26,062 nt of DNA from the NCBI GenBank assembly GCA_002438605.1, contig DJPR01000015.1, forward strand, positions 1-26,062. The letters are read 5' to 3'. Source of the stretch: Ruminococcus sp. UBA6407 (lineage in GTDB: Bacteria > Bacillota > Clostridia > Oscillospirales > Ruminococcaceae). Each line of letters begins with the position of its first letter. Within the stretch, counting starts at the first letter, position 1. Of this stretch, positions 15,255-22,523 are shown one piece after another. A model generated the notes under the pieces. It did no database searches. It was not told the origin of the DNA and saw only the letters and a list, made by a program, of their open reading frames with translations. Position numbers and translations under genes: made by a program.

Positions 15255-15750
15255 GCTTGTTGGAATAATTCTGATTGTTTTTACTGGTGCAGGGATTGGA
15301 ATATTTGCCTCCGAAAAACTGAAACAGCAGTTATGCTCATGCAGACTTCTGATTGAAATGTTTAATTCTATATCAGTTATGATAAGATACAGAGCCATGG
15401 ACTTCTATGAGGTTTCAAAAGAGCTTAAGGAAAATATCAGCTTATCAAAGCTTGAATTTATAAGCCAGCTGCCTGAAAGCTATAATGGGACAAACAGTTT
15501 CAGTGATGAATGGCATAAAGCTGTTGAATCGGACAGTCAGATAGGATTTGAGGAGAAAGAAATTCTTCATTCCTTTGCGTCAAATATAGGGACAAGCGAT
15601 ATAGAAGGTCAGCTTTCTGAACTGGAACTTGTATCATGCAGATTAAAAGCTGTCGAGGAGAAAAGAAAAGAGGATTATATCCGCAAGGGCAAATTATACC
15701 GTTCAGTAGGTGTTCTTGCAGGTATTATGGCAGGAATTGCGGCAGTATAG
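15247..15750 (+). CDS. spoIIIAB: Stage III sporulation protein AB
   Basis: A 167-residue protein with hydrophobic segments at both ends (about 2-21 and 150-167) and a helical middle, as expected for this type II secretion GspF-like component. LLIEMFNSISVMIRYRAMDFYEV and the EEKRKEDYIRKGKLYRSVGVLAGI end are characteristic. It is translated in overlap with spoIIIAA; spoIIIAC follows after 20 nt. Confidence 0.92.
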   Translation: MIKLVGIILIVFTGAGIGIFASEKLKQQLCSCRLLIEMFNSISVMIRYRAMDFYEVSKELKENISLSKLEFISQLPESYNGTNSFSDEWHKAVESDSQIGFEEKEILHSFASNIGTSDIEGQLSELELVSCRLKAVEEKRKEDYIRKGKLYRSVGVLAGIMAGIAAV

Positions 15751-15770
15751 CAGAGGGAGAGTTAAATAAT

Positions 15771-15968
15771 ATGGATATAGATTTAATTTTCAAAATCGCA
15801 GGAACAGGTATTATTGTTGCAGTTCTGAATCTTGTTTTAAAACGTGCTGAACGTGAAGAACAGGCTATGATGACAACTCTTGCAGGACTTATAGTAGTTC
15901 TTGTCATTATAGTGGAGGAAATAGGAAATCTTTTTGATACGGTAAAAACGGTGTTCGGCTTATGGTAG
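15771..15968 (+). CDS. spoIIIAC: Stage III sporulation protein AC
   Basis: A 65-residue protein with two membrane spans (about 5-23 and 34-52). DLIFKIAGTGIIVAVLNLVLKRA is the typical start of this small, highly conserved member of the channel. AGAGGGAGAG precedes the ATG at 15771; the longer open frame from 15636 lies within spoIIIAB and is not used. Its stop overlaps spoIIIAD by 7 nt. Confidence 0.93.
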   Translation: MDIDLIFKIAGTGIIVAVLNLVLKRAEREEQAMMTTLAGLIVVLVIIVEEIGNLFDTVKTVFGLW

Positions 15969-16351
15969 ACGGTTGTTTTCAGATAGCGGCATTTTGCATT
16001 ACAGGAGCAGTAATTGCTGTTCTTCTGCGGCAGTATTGTCGTGAACAGGCAATGTTTGCCGCACTTGCTGTATGCATTGCAGTTCTGACGGGATTTGTGC
16101 TGATAATAAGTCCGGTTATTTCAAAAATGACAGAGATATTTGAAACAGCAGGACTAAGCAGCAGTTATATATCGCTGATATTTAAAGCCGCTGCAATATG
16201 TTTTATTACAGAAATAATATGTGAGCTCTGTCGTGACAGCGGAGAATCGGCAATAGCGTCTGCGGCAGAGCTTTGGGGACGTGGTGCAATGGTAGTTATA
16301 TCAATGCCTATGCTGGAGGCACTTATTGAAATAGTAACGGATTTCCTGTAA
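15962..16351 (+). CDS. spoIIIAD: Stage III sporulation protein AD
   Basis: A 129-residue membrane protein with several spans (about 6-22, 30-52 and 68-85). SYISLIFKAAAICFITEIICELCRDSGESAIASAAELWGR is the family core. It starts inside the end of spoIIIAC, indicating coupled translation. spoIIIAE begins 15 nt downstream after TTTGGGAG. Confidence 0.93.
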   Translation: MVDGCFQIAAFCITGAVIAVLLRQYCREQAMFAALAVCIAVLTGFVLIISPVISKMTEIFETAGLSSSYISLIFKAAAICFITEIICELCRDSGESAIASAAELWGRGAMVVISMPMLEALIEIVTDFL

Positions 16352-16366
16352 GTTTGGGAGTTTAAA

Positions 16367-17482
16367 ATGAAAAGAATTATAATTTTTCTGTCAATTCTGA
16401 TTGTAGCATCAATGGTTACTGCAATGCCTGCAAATGCACTTGAAAGCGGTTGTGAAGAATATGATTATACTCAGGAAATATACAGTCAGGTTGATGATAT
16501 ACTGGAAGATTTTGATATTATCTATACCTTAGATGATATTGAGGATATGCCTTTTGAGAGAATTTCAGACAGCATAAAAGAAGTAATCGTAACAAGAATT
16601 TCTGCACCATTCAATCTTTTAAAGCTCATGCTGCTGCTTACTCTTTTTGCGGCATTTGTTCAGTCATTCGGAGAGTCAGTATTGAGTAAAAACGGAGGAG
16701 AAAGCATTTTCAGAATGGTATGTGTTGTTTCAGCGGTTACTGTACTTAGTACGCCGCTTTTAACGGCATTTGAAAATGCGGCTGATTCAATGGAAAGAGG
16801 CGGAAATTTTATGCTTCTTTTTGTTCCGGTATTTGCAGGAATTTCTTTTTTTTCAGGAGGCATAACAACAATCAGCTGTTATAATGCGGTGGTTATAGGT
16901 GCGGCAGAGCTGCTGGTACAGATTGCACAGCATTTTTTCATGCCGCTGATAAGTATAACAGCCGCACTTGCCATTGCAAACAGTATATCATCAAAAAGCT
17001 CAATAGAAAGCGTAATAAGACTTATTCAAAAAATAATAACATGGAGCATGACTGTTCTCATAACGCTGTTCATAGGTTTTTTGACTGTTAAGGGAACATT
17101 GTCTGCGGCAGTAGATGGTTTTGCATCAAAAACAGCAAAATTCATGATTTCAGGTTTTGTTCCAATTGTAGGAAGTGCAGTTTCAGATGCATATTCAACT
17201 GTAAAAGGAAGCATGACACTTATGAAATGTACAACGGGAACAGCAGGAATTGTCGCTTTGGCGTTTATACTTCTGCCGCCTGTAATAGAGCTGTTTTGCT
17301 ATAAAGCAGTGATGTGGGTATGTAACGCCGCTGCTGATATGCTGTCTGTAAAATCACTTTCAAGACTTTTCAGAACGCTTGACAAGGGACTTTCTATAGC
17401 AATAAGCATTATGATAAGCTTTTCCTTGCTTTTCGTAATAAGTACAGCTGTATTGATGAAAACTGCAAATAATATTTCATGA
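16367..17482 (+). CDS. spoIIIAE: Stage III sporulation protein AE
   Basis: A 371-residue polytopic membrane protein with a cleavable-looking signal sequence (1-25, ending AMPANALE). Several spans fill residues about 90-370. MISGFVPIVGSAVSDAYSTVKGSM is a family hallmark. It is the largest integral component of the SpoIIIA complex. Its stop overlaps an ATG of the next frame, but the next gene probably starts slightly later. Confidence 0.93.
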   Translation: MKRIIIFLSILIVASMVTAMPANALESGCEEYDYTQEIYSQVDDILEDFDIIYTLDDIEDMPFERISDSIKEVIVTRISAPFNLLKLMLLLTLFAAFVQSFGESVLSKNGGESIFRMVCVVSAVTVLSTPLLTAFENAADSMERGGNFMLLFVPVFAGISFFSGGITTISCYNAVVIGAAELLVQIAQHFFMPLISITAALAIANSISSKSSIESVIRLIQKIITWSMTVLITLFIGFLTVKGTLSAAVDGFASKTAKFMISGFVPIVGSAVSDAYSTVKGSMTLMKCTTGTAGIVALAFILLPPVIELFCYKAVMWVCNAAADMLSVKSLSRLFRTLDKGLSIAISIMISFSLLFVISTAVLMKTANNIS

Positions 17483-17493
17483 GGAATTTTGAA

Positions 17494-17958
17494 ATGGAAG
17501 AAACAATGAATTCAATAAAAGCTGTCTGCATTGCAGTAATAGGACTTTCTGTACTTGAAAATCTTACAGCGTCCGTAAGATTAAAAAATCAGATGAAATT
17601 TCTTTTATCTCTTGCATTTCTTATTGTGTTGACTGCACCTGTTGCAAAGGGTGTAAAAGAGTTCGATTTTTCAGCGGCAGAGGATTTTTTTACAACCAAA
17701 AACTATGCAGTTTCAAGTGAACTATATGAAAATACCCTTGAAAATCAGGTTAGCGATAATTTAAAGGAGGTGATTGGCAGCTGTTTTTCCTCAGCAGGAA
17801 TATCATATAGCAAATTAGAATTTGAAATTAATATTTCACAGACAAACTGCATAGATATTAATAAGGTTATTATCAATACAGAGCAGTACGATGAGGCTCA
17901 GGAAATATTAAAGGAGAATTTCGGAGAGGAGATTGAAATAATTAATGAAGCTGAATGA
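17494..17958 (+). CDS. spoIIIAF: Stage III sporulation protein AF
   Basis: A 154-residue protein with two N-terminal spans (about 7-23 and 31-48) and a soluble ring-building-like C-terminal domain. Start choice: the ATG at 17479 overlaps the spoIIIAE stop but has no ribosome site, while the in-frame ATG at 17494 has GAGG (17481-17484) 9 nt upstream. It overlaps spoIIIAG by 14 nt. Sequence conservation in this family is low, so the call also rests on operon position. Confidence 0.88.
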   Translation: MEETMNSIKAVCIAVIGLSVLENLTASVRLKNQMKFLLSLAFLIVLTAPVAKGVKEFDFSAAEDFFTTKNYAVSSELYENTLENQVSDNLKEVIGSCFSSAGISYSKLEFEINISQTNCIDINKVIINTEQYDEAQEILKENFGEEIEIINEAE

Positions 17959-18469
17959 GCTGATCAATAAGCTTGTATCAGGCAAAAAGTCAGCGGCGAT
18001 AATAGTTGCTGCAGGTACATTGGGCTTATGTCTGATAATGATTTCATCACTGCTGCCCAAAGAAAATAAAAAAATACCTGAAAAAAGTCAGGCTGAATCT
18101 GAGAACGTAACTGATTACTGCATTGAAACCGAAAAAAAGCTTACCGACTTTTTAAGCAGAATAGACGGAGTAGGCAAGGTTAATGTATTGGTAACATTAA
18201 ATAACCGTGAAGAATATGTTTATGCAAAAGAGGGCAGAAAGGTTATATCCGATAATAAAACAGAGGAGGAAGAGGAATATGTGATGATAGGCGGAAGCGG
18301 AGAAAAGTCTGCACTTATAGAAACAGTAAAAACCCCTGAAATAAGCGGAGTAGTTATAGCCTGTAGCGGAAGCGGCTCTGCTGTTGTGAGGGAGAGCATA
18401 TATAATTCGGTTTCGGTAGCTTTTAATATACCGACAAGCCGAATTTATGTAACACAGCTTGAATCGTAA
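17945..18469 (+). CDS. spoIIIAG: Stage III sporulation protein AG
   Basis: A 174-residue single-pass protein (span about 18-36) with an extracytoplasmic domain that in B. subtilis forms a large ring between the two membranes. The segments VGKVNVLVTLNNREEYVYA and ISGVVIACSGSGSAVVRESIYNSVSVAFNIPTSRIYV are diagnostic. The Glu-rich stretch TEEEEEYV lies in the loop where B. subtilis has an insertion. The ribosome site (GGAGAGGAG) is about 13 nt away, longer than usual. Confidence 0.93.
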   Translation: MKLNELINKLVSGKKSAAIIVAAGTLGLCLIMISSLLPKENKKIPEKSQAESENVTDYCIETEKKLTDFLSRIDGVGKVNVLVTLNNREEYVYAKEGRKVISDNKTEEEEEYVMIGGSGEKSALIETVKTPEISGVVIACSGSGSAVVRESIYNSVSVAFNIPTSRIYVTQLES

Positions 18470-18483
18470 AGGAGAAAAATAAT

Positions 18484-19041
18484 ATGAAAAAGCCATCATT
18501 GATAATTGGAAAAAAGCAGATAATTATGACTTGTCTTACTCTTATGCTTGGTATTGCCGTATACATAAATTACGTTACAACACCTGTTTCGTTAAAGGAT
18601 AAGACCGGAGTCAAAACCGAAAAAATGACTGAGGATAATACGAATTACGGTGAAACAGAATTTGTAAACGGAGATATTGCACAAGCAGATGCAACCGATT
18701 ACTTTGCTCAGGCAAGACTTGACAAAATGAATAACAGAGATCAGGCTGTTCAGACTTTGCAGTCGATTATCGGCGGAGGAGATATAACAGAAGATGAAAT
18801 GGTAACAAATGCTCTTGCGGCTGTTGAAGTTTCAAAGCTTATTGAGTGCGAGGGAAATATCGAATCACTTATTAAGGCACAGGGGTTTGCAGACTGCGTT
18901 GCCTATCTGGACGGTGAAAGTGCAAAGATTGTTGTGAAAACTGAAGGACTCGATAAAGCACAGGCAGCATCAATAAAAGAGGTGATACTTGGTGAAACAG
19001 AAGTTCCTGCAGAAAATATCAGAATTTTTGAAGTAAAGTAG
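18484..19041 (+). CDS. spoIIIAH: Stage III sporulation protein AH
   Basis: A 185-residue single-pass protein (span about 11-30) whose C-terminal YscJ/FliF-like domain (about 90-185) forms a ring and, in B. subtilis, docks onto SpoIIQ from the forespore. YFAQARLDKMNNRDQAVQTLQSII and EDEMVTNALAAVEVSKLIECEGNIESLIKAQGF are family hallmarks. AAAGGAGAAA precedes the start. It closes the eight-gene operon. No T-run terminator is seen after it; a new promoter begins at the base after the stop. Confidence 0.94.
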   Translation: MKKPSLIIGKKQIIMTCLTLMLGIAVYINYVTTPVSLKDKTGVKTEKMTEDNTNYGETEFVNGDIAQADATDYFAQARLDKMNNRDQAVQTLQSIIGGGDITEDEMVTNALAAVEVSKLIECEGNIESLIKAQGFADCVAYLDGESAKIVVKTEGLDKAQAASIKEVILGETEVPAENIRIFEVK

Positions 19042-19070
19042 TTGTACAATTCGTTTTTTTTTGGTATAAT
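19042..19070 (+). promoter_or_regulatory. Strong promoter directly after spoIIIAH
   Basis: TTGTAC (19042-19047), 17 bp, TATAAT (19065-19070) with a TGG extended -10. Start of transcription near 19077. The next coding sequence is 300 nt away, so it serves either a non-coding RNA or a very long leader of the Asp23-nusB operon. Confidence 0.75.
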
Positions 19071-19099
19071 ATATTGTAGTGTGTTTTTATGTGACTTGA

Positions 19100-19142
19100 T
19101 TAAGGTAAACACCGCACAAGGATTGTGCGGCAGAAACGCAAA
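19100..19142 (+). repeat. Copy of the dispersed ACCGyACA motif (left arm)
   Basis: TTAAGGTAAACACCG, hairpin CCGCACAA-gga-TTGTGCGG (19112-19130, 8-bp perfect stem), then CAGAAACGCAAA. It aligns with 12265-12306. The CCGCACAA strand can pair either locally or with the distant arm at 19264-19271, so the two folds exclude each other. Confidence 0.55.
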
Positions 19143-19259
19143 TATATTTTTTCGTCAGATTGCATAGAGCTTTTAAAAGCATACTGTCCGTATAGTGAGG
19201 AAATTATGTATAAAATGATGGAAAATTTGCAGGTTTATGACGTACAAAGTCTTTTGACG

Positions 19260-19282
19260 TTATTTGTGCAGTGTTGCCTTAA
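19260..19282 (-). repeat. Inverted copy of the dispersed ACCGyACA motif (right arm)
   Basis: Read on the minus strand it begins TTAAGGCAACACTGCACAA and continues ATAA. This matches the clpP-upstream copy (TTATGGCAATACCG, then TACAAATAA) at 19 of 23 positions, closer than it is to its own partner arm in places. Confidence 0.5.
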
Positions 19283-19328
19283 ATTAATAGGAAACTGATA
19301 ATTTGCAAGCTATCCATATTCAATAAAG

Positions 19329-19349
19329 AGGCGGACGCCTTGTCCGCCT
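19329..19349 (+). other. Hairpin before the Asp23 gene
   Basis: AGGCGGAC-gcctt-GTCCGCCT, an 8-bp perfect GC-rich stem ending about 17 nt before the ribosome site GGAGG. No T-run follows, so it is not a good terminator. It could mark the 3' end of the upstream RNA or shield a processed mRNA end. Confidence 0.5.
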
Positions 19350-19377
19350 TAAAGTGCAAGATGAACGGAGGTAAAAA

Positions 19378-19704
19378 ATGAACAGGAACAATACTTCAAA
19401 TAAAGGTGCATTAATGGTTTCTGAGGATGTTATTATAACGATAACCAAGCAGGCTGCTCTTGATGTAAAAGGTGTTGCCTGCCTTAAATCAGATAAAGGA
19501 CTGCTTTTGACTAAGAGCAGTGCTATCAGTGTTACTCAGATGGGTGATGTTATTTCAATAAGAGTCATCATTATTGTTAAGGACGGAGAAAAGGCAGCTA
19601 TCGTTGCTCAGAATGTTCAGAATGCTGTAAAGGAAAATATCCAGACAATGACAGGTATTACCGTTGCAAAGGTCAATGTTGTTGTTGACGGAATAGAATT
19701 TTAA
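19378..19704 (+). CDS. Asp23/Gls24 family protein (YqhY-like)
   Basis: A 108-residue cytoplasmic protein of the DUF322/Asp23 family. LMVSEDVIITITKQAALDVKGVACL and the C-terminal QTMTGITVAKVNVVVDGIEF are the family's two conserved ends. In B. subtilis the homologue YqhY lies between acc genes and nusB and affects fatty-acid synthesis; here it also precedes nusB, by 16 nt, but no acc genes are present. GGAGG lies about 7 nt before the ATG. Confidence 0.9.
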   Translation: MNRNNTSNKGALMVSEDVIITITKQAALDVKGVACLKSDKGLLLTKSSAISVTQMGDVISIRVIIIVKDGEKAAIVAQNVQNAVKENIQTMTGITVAKVNVVVDGIEF

Positions 19705-19720
19705 TTGCAAGGAGAGTAAA

Positions 19721-20143
19721 ATGACAAGACGTGAAGTAAGAGATTGTGCGTTCAAGCTTGTATTTGAACAGCTTTTGCGTGATGATGATATTGAGGAACT
19801 TTTTGAAATTGCCGATGAGGTTGATGAAATTACTGTTGATGACCAGGTTCGTGAATTGACTTCAGGTGTGGTAAATCATGGTGAAGAGCTTGATGATATT
19901 ATAAGCAGATACAGTAAATCAAGAGCATTATCAAGAATATCAAAGCTTAATATTGCAATATTGAGAATAGCTTTGTATGAAGCTATTTATGAGGAAAACA
20001 CTCCTGTAAATGCTGCAATAAGCGAGGCGATAAAGCTTTCTCAGACTTATACTTATCCTGAGGATATTTCATTTATAAACGGTGTTCTCGGTGCATTTTC
20101 AAGGGAATACAGCCAGAAGTCGGAGGAAACATCAAATGCCTGA
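19721..20143 (+). CDS. nusB: Transcription antitermination factor NusB
   Basis: A 140-residue all-helical RNA-binding protein that with NusE (S10) binds boxA and supports rRNA transcription. TRREVRDCAFKLVFEQLL, RISKLNIAILRIALYEAIYEENTPVNAAISEAIKLSQTY and SFINGVLGAF are diagnostic. AAGGAGAG precedes the start. Its last codons overlap the next gene by 8 nt. Confidence 0.96.
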   Translation: MTRREVRDCAFKLVFEQLLRDDDIEELFEIADEVDEITVDDQVRELTSGVVNHGEELDDIISRYSKSRALSRISKLNIAILRIALYEAIYEENTPVNAAISEAIKLSQTYTYPEDISFINGVLGAFSREYSQKSEETSNA

Positions 20144-21074
20144 TTTTTTTGGCATAGATACAAGCAATTACACAACCTCGGCGGCAGTTTACAGAAGTGA
20201 AGAAAATAAGATTTATCAGATTAAAAAGCTCCTTCCTGTTAAGGAGGGACAGCTTGGTCTGCGTCAGAGTGATGCTGTTTTTCATCATACAAAGCAACTT
20301 CCTGAAATAATTGAACAGTTATGCAGTAATTTGAAAAATATCAATCCTGTGTGCATTTCAGCATCAGTACGTCCTCGAAATGCAGAAGGTTCGTATATGC
20401 CATGCTTTTTATGCGGAGAGGGATTGGCAAGATGCTTTTCAGCAGTAAATAAAATTCCGTTTTATGCGTCATCTCATCAGGTCGGGCATATCCTTGCGGC
20501 ACTTTATTCTGCTGACAGGCTTGATTTGTGCGGTGAAAGATTTATTGCGTTTCACGTAAGCGGAGGAACTACAGACTGCCTTATTTGCAGTCCTGATGAT
20601 TCAGAAATGGTAAAGGCGGAAAATATCGGCTGTTCACTTGATTTGAAAGCAGGACAGGCTGTAGACAGAGTTGGTATTATGCTGGGACTTAAATTCCCAT
20701 GCGGTGCAGAGCTTGAAAAACTTGCAATGAAAAGCAGCAGAAAATATAAAATCAAACCTGTAATAAAGGACGGCAGCTGTTGTTTATCAGGCGTTGAAAA
20801 TCAGTGCAGAAAAATGCTTGACAGCGGTGAAGATAAGAGTGATATTGCAAAATATTGTCTTGATTATATATCAGAGTCAATTATGGCAATGACTCAGTCA
20901 GCTGTAGAAAAATACGGAAATCTTCCTTTGATCTATGCAGGGGGAGTTATGTCGGACATAATGATACGGGAGAAGATTATTTCCGAATATAAAAATGCAA
21001 AATTTGCTGAACCTGCATTTTCATGTGACAATGCAGCAGGCATAGCATTATTCGGCTATTTATCAATGAAATAG
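20136..21074 (+). CDS. TsaD/Kae1-like protein (peptidase M22 family paralogue)
   Basis: A 312-residue ASKHA-fold protein related to TsaD, the enzyme that makes t6A37 in tRNA. FFGIDTSNYTTSAAVY is the N-terminal nucleotide-binding loop. H114 and H118 (SSHQVGH) match the two metal histidines of TsaD (NHxxGH). SGGTT (142-146) replaces the usual SGGHT. YAGGVMSD and CDNAAGIALFGY match the C-terminal ATP site. These departures and its place in the xseA operon suggest a clostridial paralogue, not the canonical TsaD. ATG 20136 is chosen because CGGAGGAAA lies just upstream; the longer frame overlaps nusB. Confidence 0.8.
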   Translation: MPDFFGIDTSNYTTSAAVYRSEENKIYQIKKLLPVKEGQLGLRQSDAVFHHTKQLPEIIEQLCSNLKNINPVCISASVRPRNAEGSYMPCFLCGEGLARCFSAVNKIPFYASSHQVGHILAALYSADRLDLCGERFIAFHVSGGTTDCLICSPDDSEMVKAENIGCSLDLKAGQAVDRVGIMLGLKFPCGAELEKLAMKSSRKYKIKPVIKDGSCCLSGVENQCRKMLDSGEDKSDIAKYCLDYISESIMAMTQSAVEKYGNLPLIYAGGVMSDIMIREKIISEYKNAKFAEPAFSCDNAAGIALFGYLSMK

Positions 21075-21109
21075 AGCCGTTTGAAATATTTTAAATCAGG
21101 AGCGTTGAA

Positions 21110-22312
21110 ATGACAGTCTTAACAGTAACGCAGATAAACAGATATATAAGCTTTAAGCTTAAAGATGACCGTAATTTACAGGGAATTATGGTAAAGGGTG
21201 AAATATCAAATTTTACAAATCATTATCGAACAGGTCATTTGTATTTTACATTAAAAGACAGAGAAAGCTCCATTAAAGCAGTTATGTTTGCTTCTGCTGC
21301 TGCAAGATTGAAGTTTACTCCTGAGGACGGTATGTCAGTTATTATTTCGGGAAGTGTATCTGTGTTTGAACGTGACGGAGTTTATCAGCTTTATGTTACA
21401 GATATTCAGCCTGACGGAGCAGGTGCAAATTATCTTGCAGTTGAACAGCTTAAAGCAAAGCTTTCAAAACTTGGGATTTTTGATAATGCCCATAAGCGTC
21501 CGCTTCCTGTAATGCCTAAGAAAATAGGCGTTGTAACATCAAAAAGCGGAGCGGCATTGCGTGACATTATAAATGTGCTTTCAAGACGTTATCCGATTGG
21601 TGAACTTTATATTGTAAATGCTCTTGTGCAGGGAGAATCAGCTCCTGATTCCGTATGCAGAGGAATACTTAAAGCAGAGTCGGCAGGCTGTGATGTTGTA
21701 ATTGTCGGCAGAGGCGGAGGCTCTATTGAGGATTTGGGTGCATTTAATACAGAAAAGGTGGCGTATGCTGTTTACAACTGTAAAGTTCCCGTTATTTCCG
21801 CAGTAGGACATGAAACAGATTTTACAATTGCTGACCTTGCAGCTGATATGAGAGCTCCGACACCGTCAGCAGCAGCGGAGCTTGCAGCACCGTTAGCAGA
21901 ACAAATGGCAGAAAGAATTAATATAATTGAAAGGCGAATGGAAAACAGCATCCTGAAGGTCATTGATATAAAGTCGAAAAAATTGATTAATCTTAACAGC
22001 CGACTGATGAAGTTTTCACCTGAAAATAAACTTAAAATAAATAATGAAAAGCTGACATCTCTTGATAATCGTCTGAAAAGTGCAGTTACATCATTAATGA
22101 ATAAATATGAAGCTCAGCTGAATGCTGAAATTACAGCTTTGGAGAGTCTGAGTCCCGTAAAGGTGCTTTTGAGAGGATATTCTTTGGTCTATTCGGAGGA
22201 TAAGCTTATCAGTTCTGCCGAACAGGTGGATAAGGGTGATATTATTTCCGTAAGACTGGGAAAAGGTGAGCTGAAAGCCGAAATAATTGATAAAAACATT
22301 CAGGAGGATTAA
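21110..22312 (+). CDS. xseA: Exodeoxyribonuclease VII large subunit
   Basis: A 400-residue subunit of a nuclease that degrades single-stranded DNA from both ends. The N-terminal OB-fold is at about 5-100 (GEISNFTNHYRTGHLYFTLKD); the catalytic domain carries VGRGGGSIEDL (199-209), ISAVGHETDFTIAD (229-242) and MRAPTPSAAAE; a coiled coil fills about 265-350. Length is slightly below the E. coli protein. AGGAG precedes the start. The ribosome site of xseB lies in its last codons. Confidence 0.97.
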   Translation: MTVLTVTQINRYISFKLKDDRNLQGIMVKGEISNFTNHYRTGHLYFTLKDRESSIKAVMFASAAARLKFTPEDGMSVIISGSVSVFERDGVYQLYVTDIQPDGAGANYLAVEQLKAKLSKLGIFDNAHKRPLPVMPKKIGVVTSKSGAALRDIINVLSRRYPIGELYIVNALVQGESAPDSVCRGILKAESAGCDVVIVGRGGGSIEDLGAFNTEKVAYAVYNCKVPVISAVGHETDFTIADLAADMRAPTPSAAAELAAPLAEQMAERINIIERRMENSILKVIDIKSKKLINLNSRLMKFSPENKLKINNEKLTSLDNRLKSAVTSLMNKYEAQLNAEITALESLSPVKVLLRGYSLVYSEDKLISSAEQVDKGDIISVRLGKGELKAEIIDKNIQED

Positions 22313-22313
22313 A

Positions 22314-22493
22314 ATGTCTTTTGAAGAAAATATGAATAAGCTGAGTGAAATCGTTGCAGAGCTTGAAAAAGGAGATATAAGCCTTGAAAAAGCTGTTGAA
22401 CTTTATGGCAAGGGAGTTAAGCTATCTGCACAATGCAAGGAACAGCTTCAGAAAGCACAGCTGAAGATTACAGATGAAAATTCAGCAGAATAA
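22314..22493 (+). CDS. xseB: Exodeoxyribonuclease VII small subunit
   Basis: A 59-residue helical protein that binds the coiled coil of XseA. SFEENMNKLSEIVAELEKGDISLEKAVELYGKGVKL is the family signature. ATG 22314 is one base past the xseA stop region, with GGAGG (22303-22307) 6 nt upstream. The open frame extends 9 codons further up inside xseA, without support. Confidence 0.95.
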   Translation: MSFEENMNKLSEIVAELEKGDISLEKAVELYGKGVKLSAQCKEQLQKAQLKITDENSAE

Positions 22494-22523
22494 GCCGCCG
22501 TCATCGGCAGATTGGAGAACCAT

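Larger units (their letters stand above)
19077..19290 (+). ncRNA. Long self-complementary RNA or MITE-like element (6S-RNA-like)
   Basis: The ends pair over about 23 bp: TTGATTAAGG (19096-19105) with CCTTAAATTAA (19277-19287), AACAC with GTGTT, and GCACAA (19114-19119) with TTGTGC (19264-19269), with one mismatch and two bulges. The interior of about 145 nt has small hairpins: ATAC-tgtcc-GTAT, and ACGTaCAAA-gtct-TTTGACGT (19239-19260). A strong promoter stands just upstream. Size, a closing stem and a large weakly paired centre fit 6S RNA, but the two arms are also inverted copies of a motif seen elsewhere, as in a MITE. No terminator is visible. It codes for no plausible protein. Confidence 0.45.

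Noticed and set aside
19329..19349. Intrinsic terminator of the RNA upstream of the Asp23 gene
   Set aside because: The GC-rich stem is good, but TTAAAG follows instead of a T-tract.
19042..19377. A protein-coding gene in the largest gap
   Set aside because: No frame has a ribosome site with a plausible protein; the region is better explained by the promoter and paired arms.
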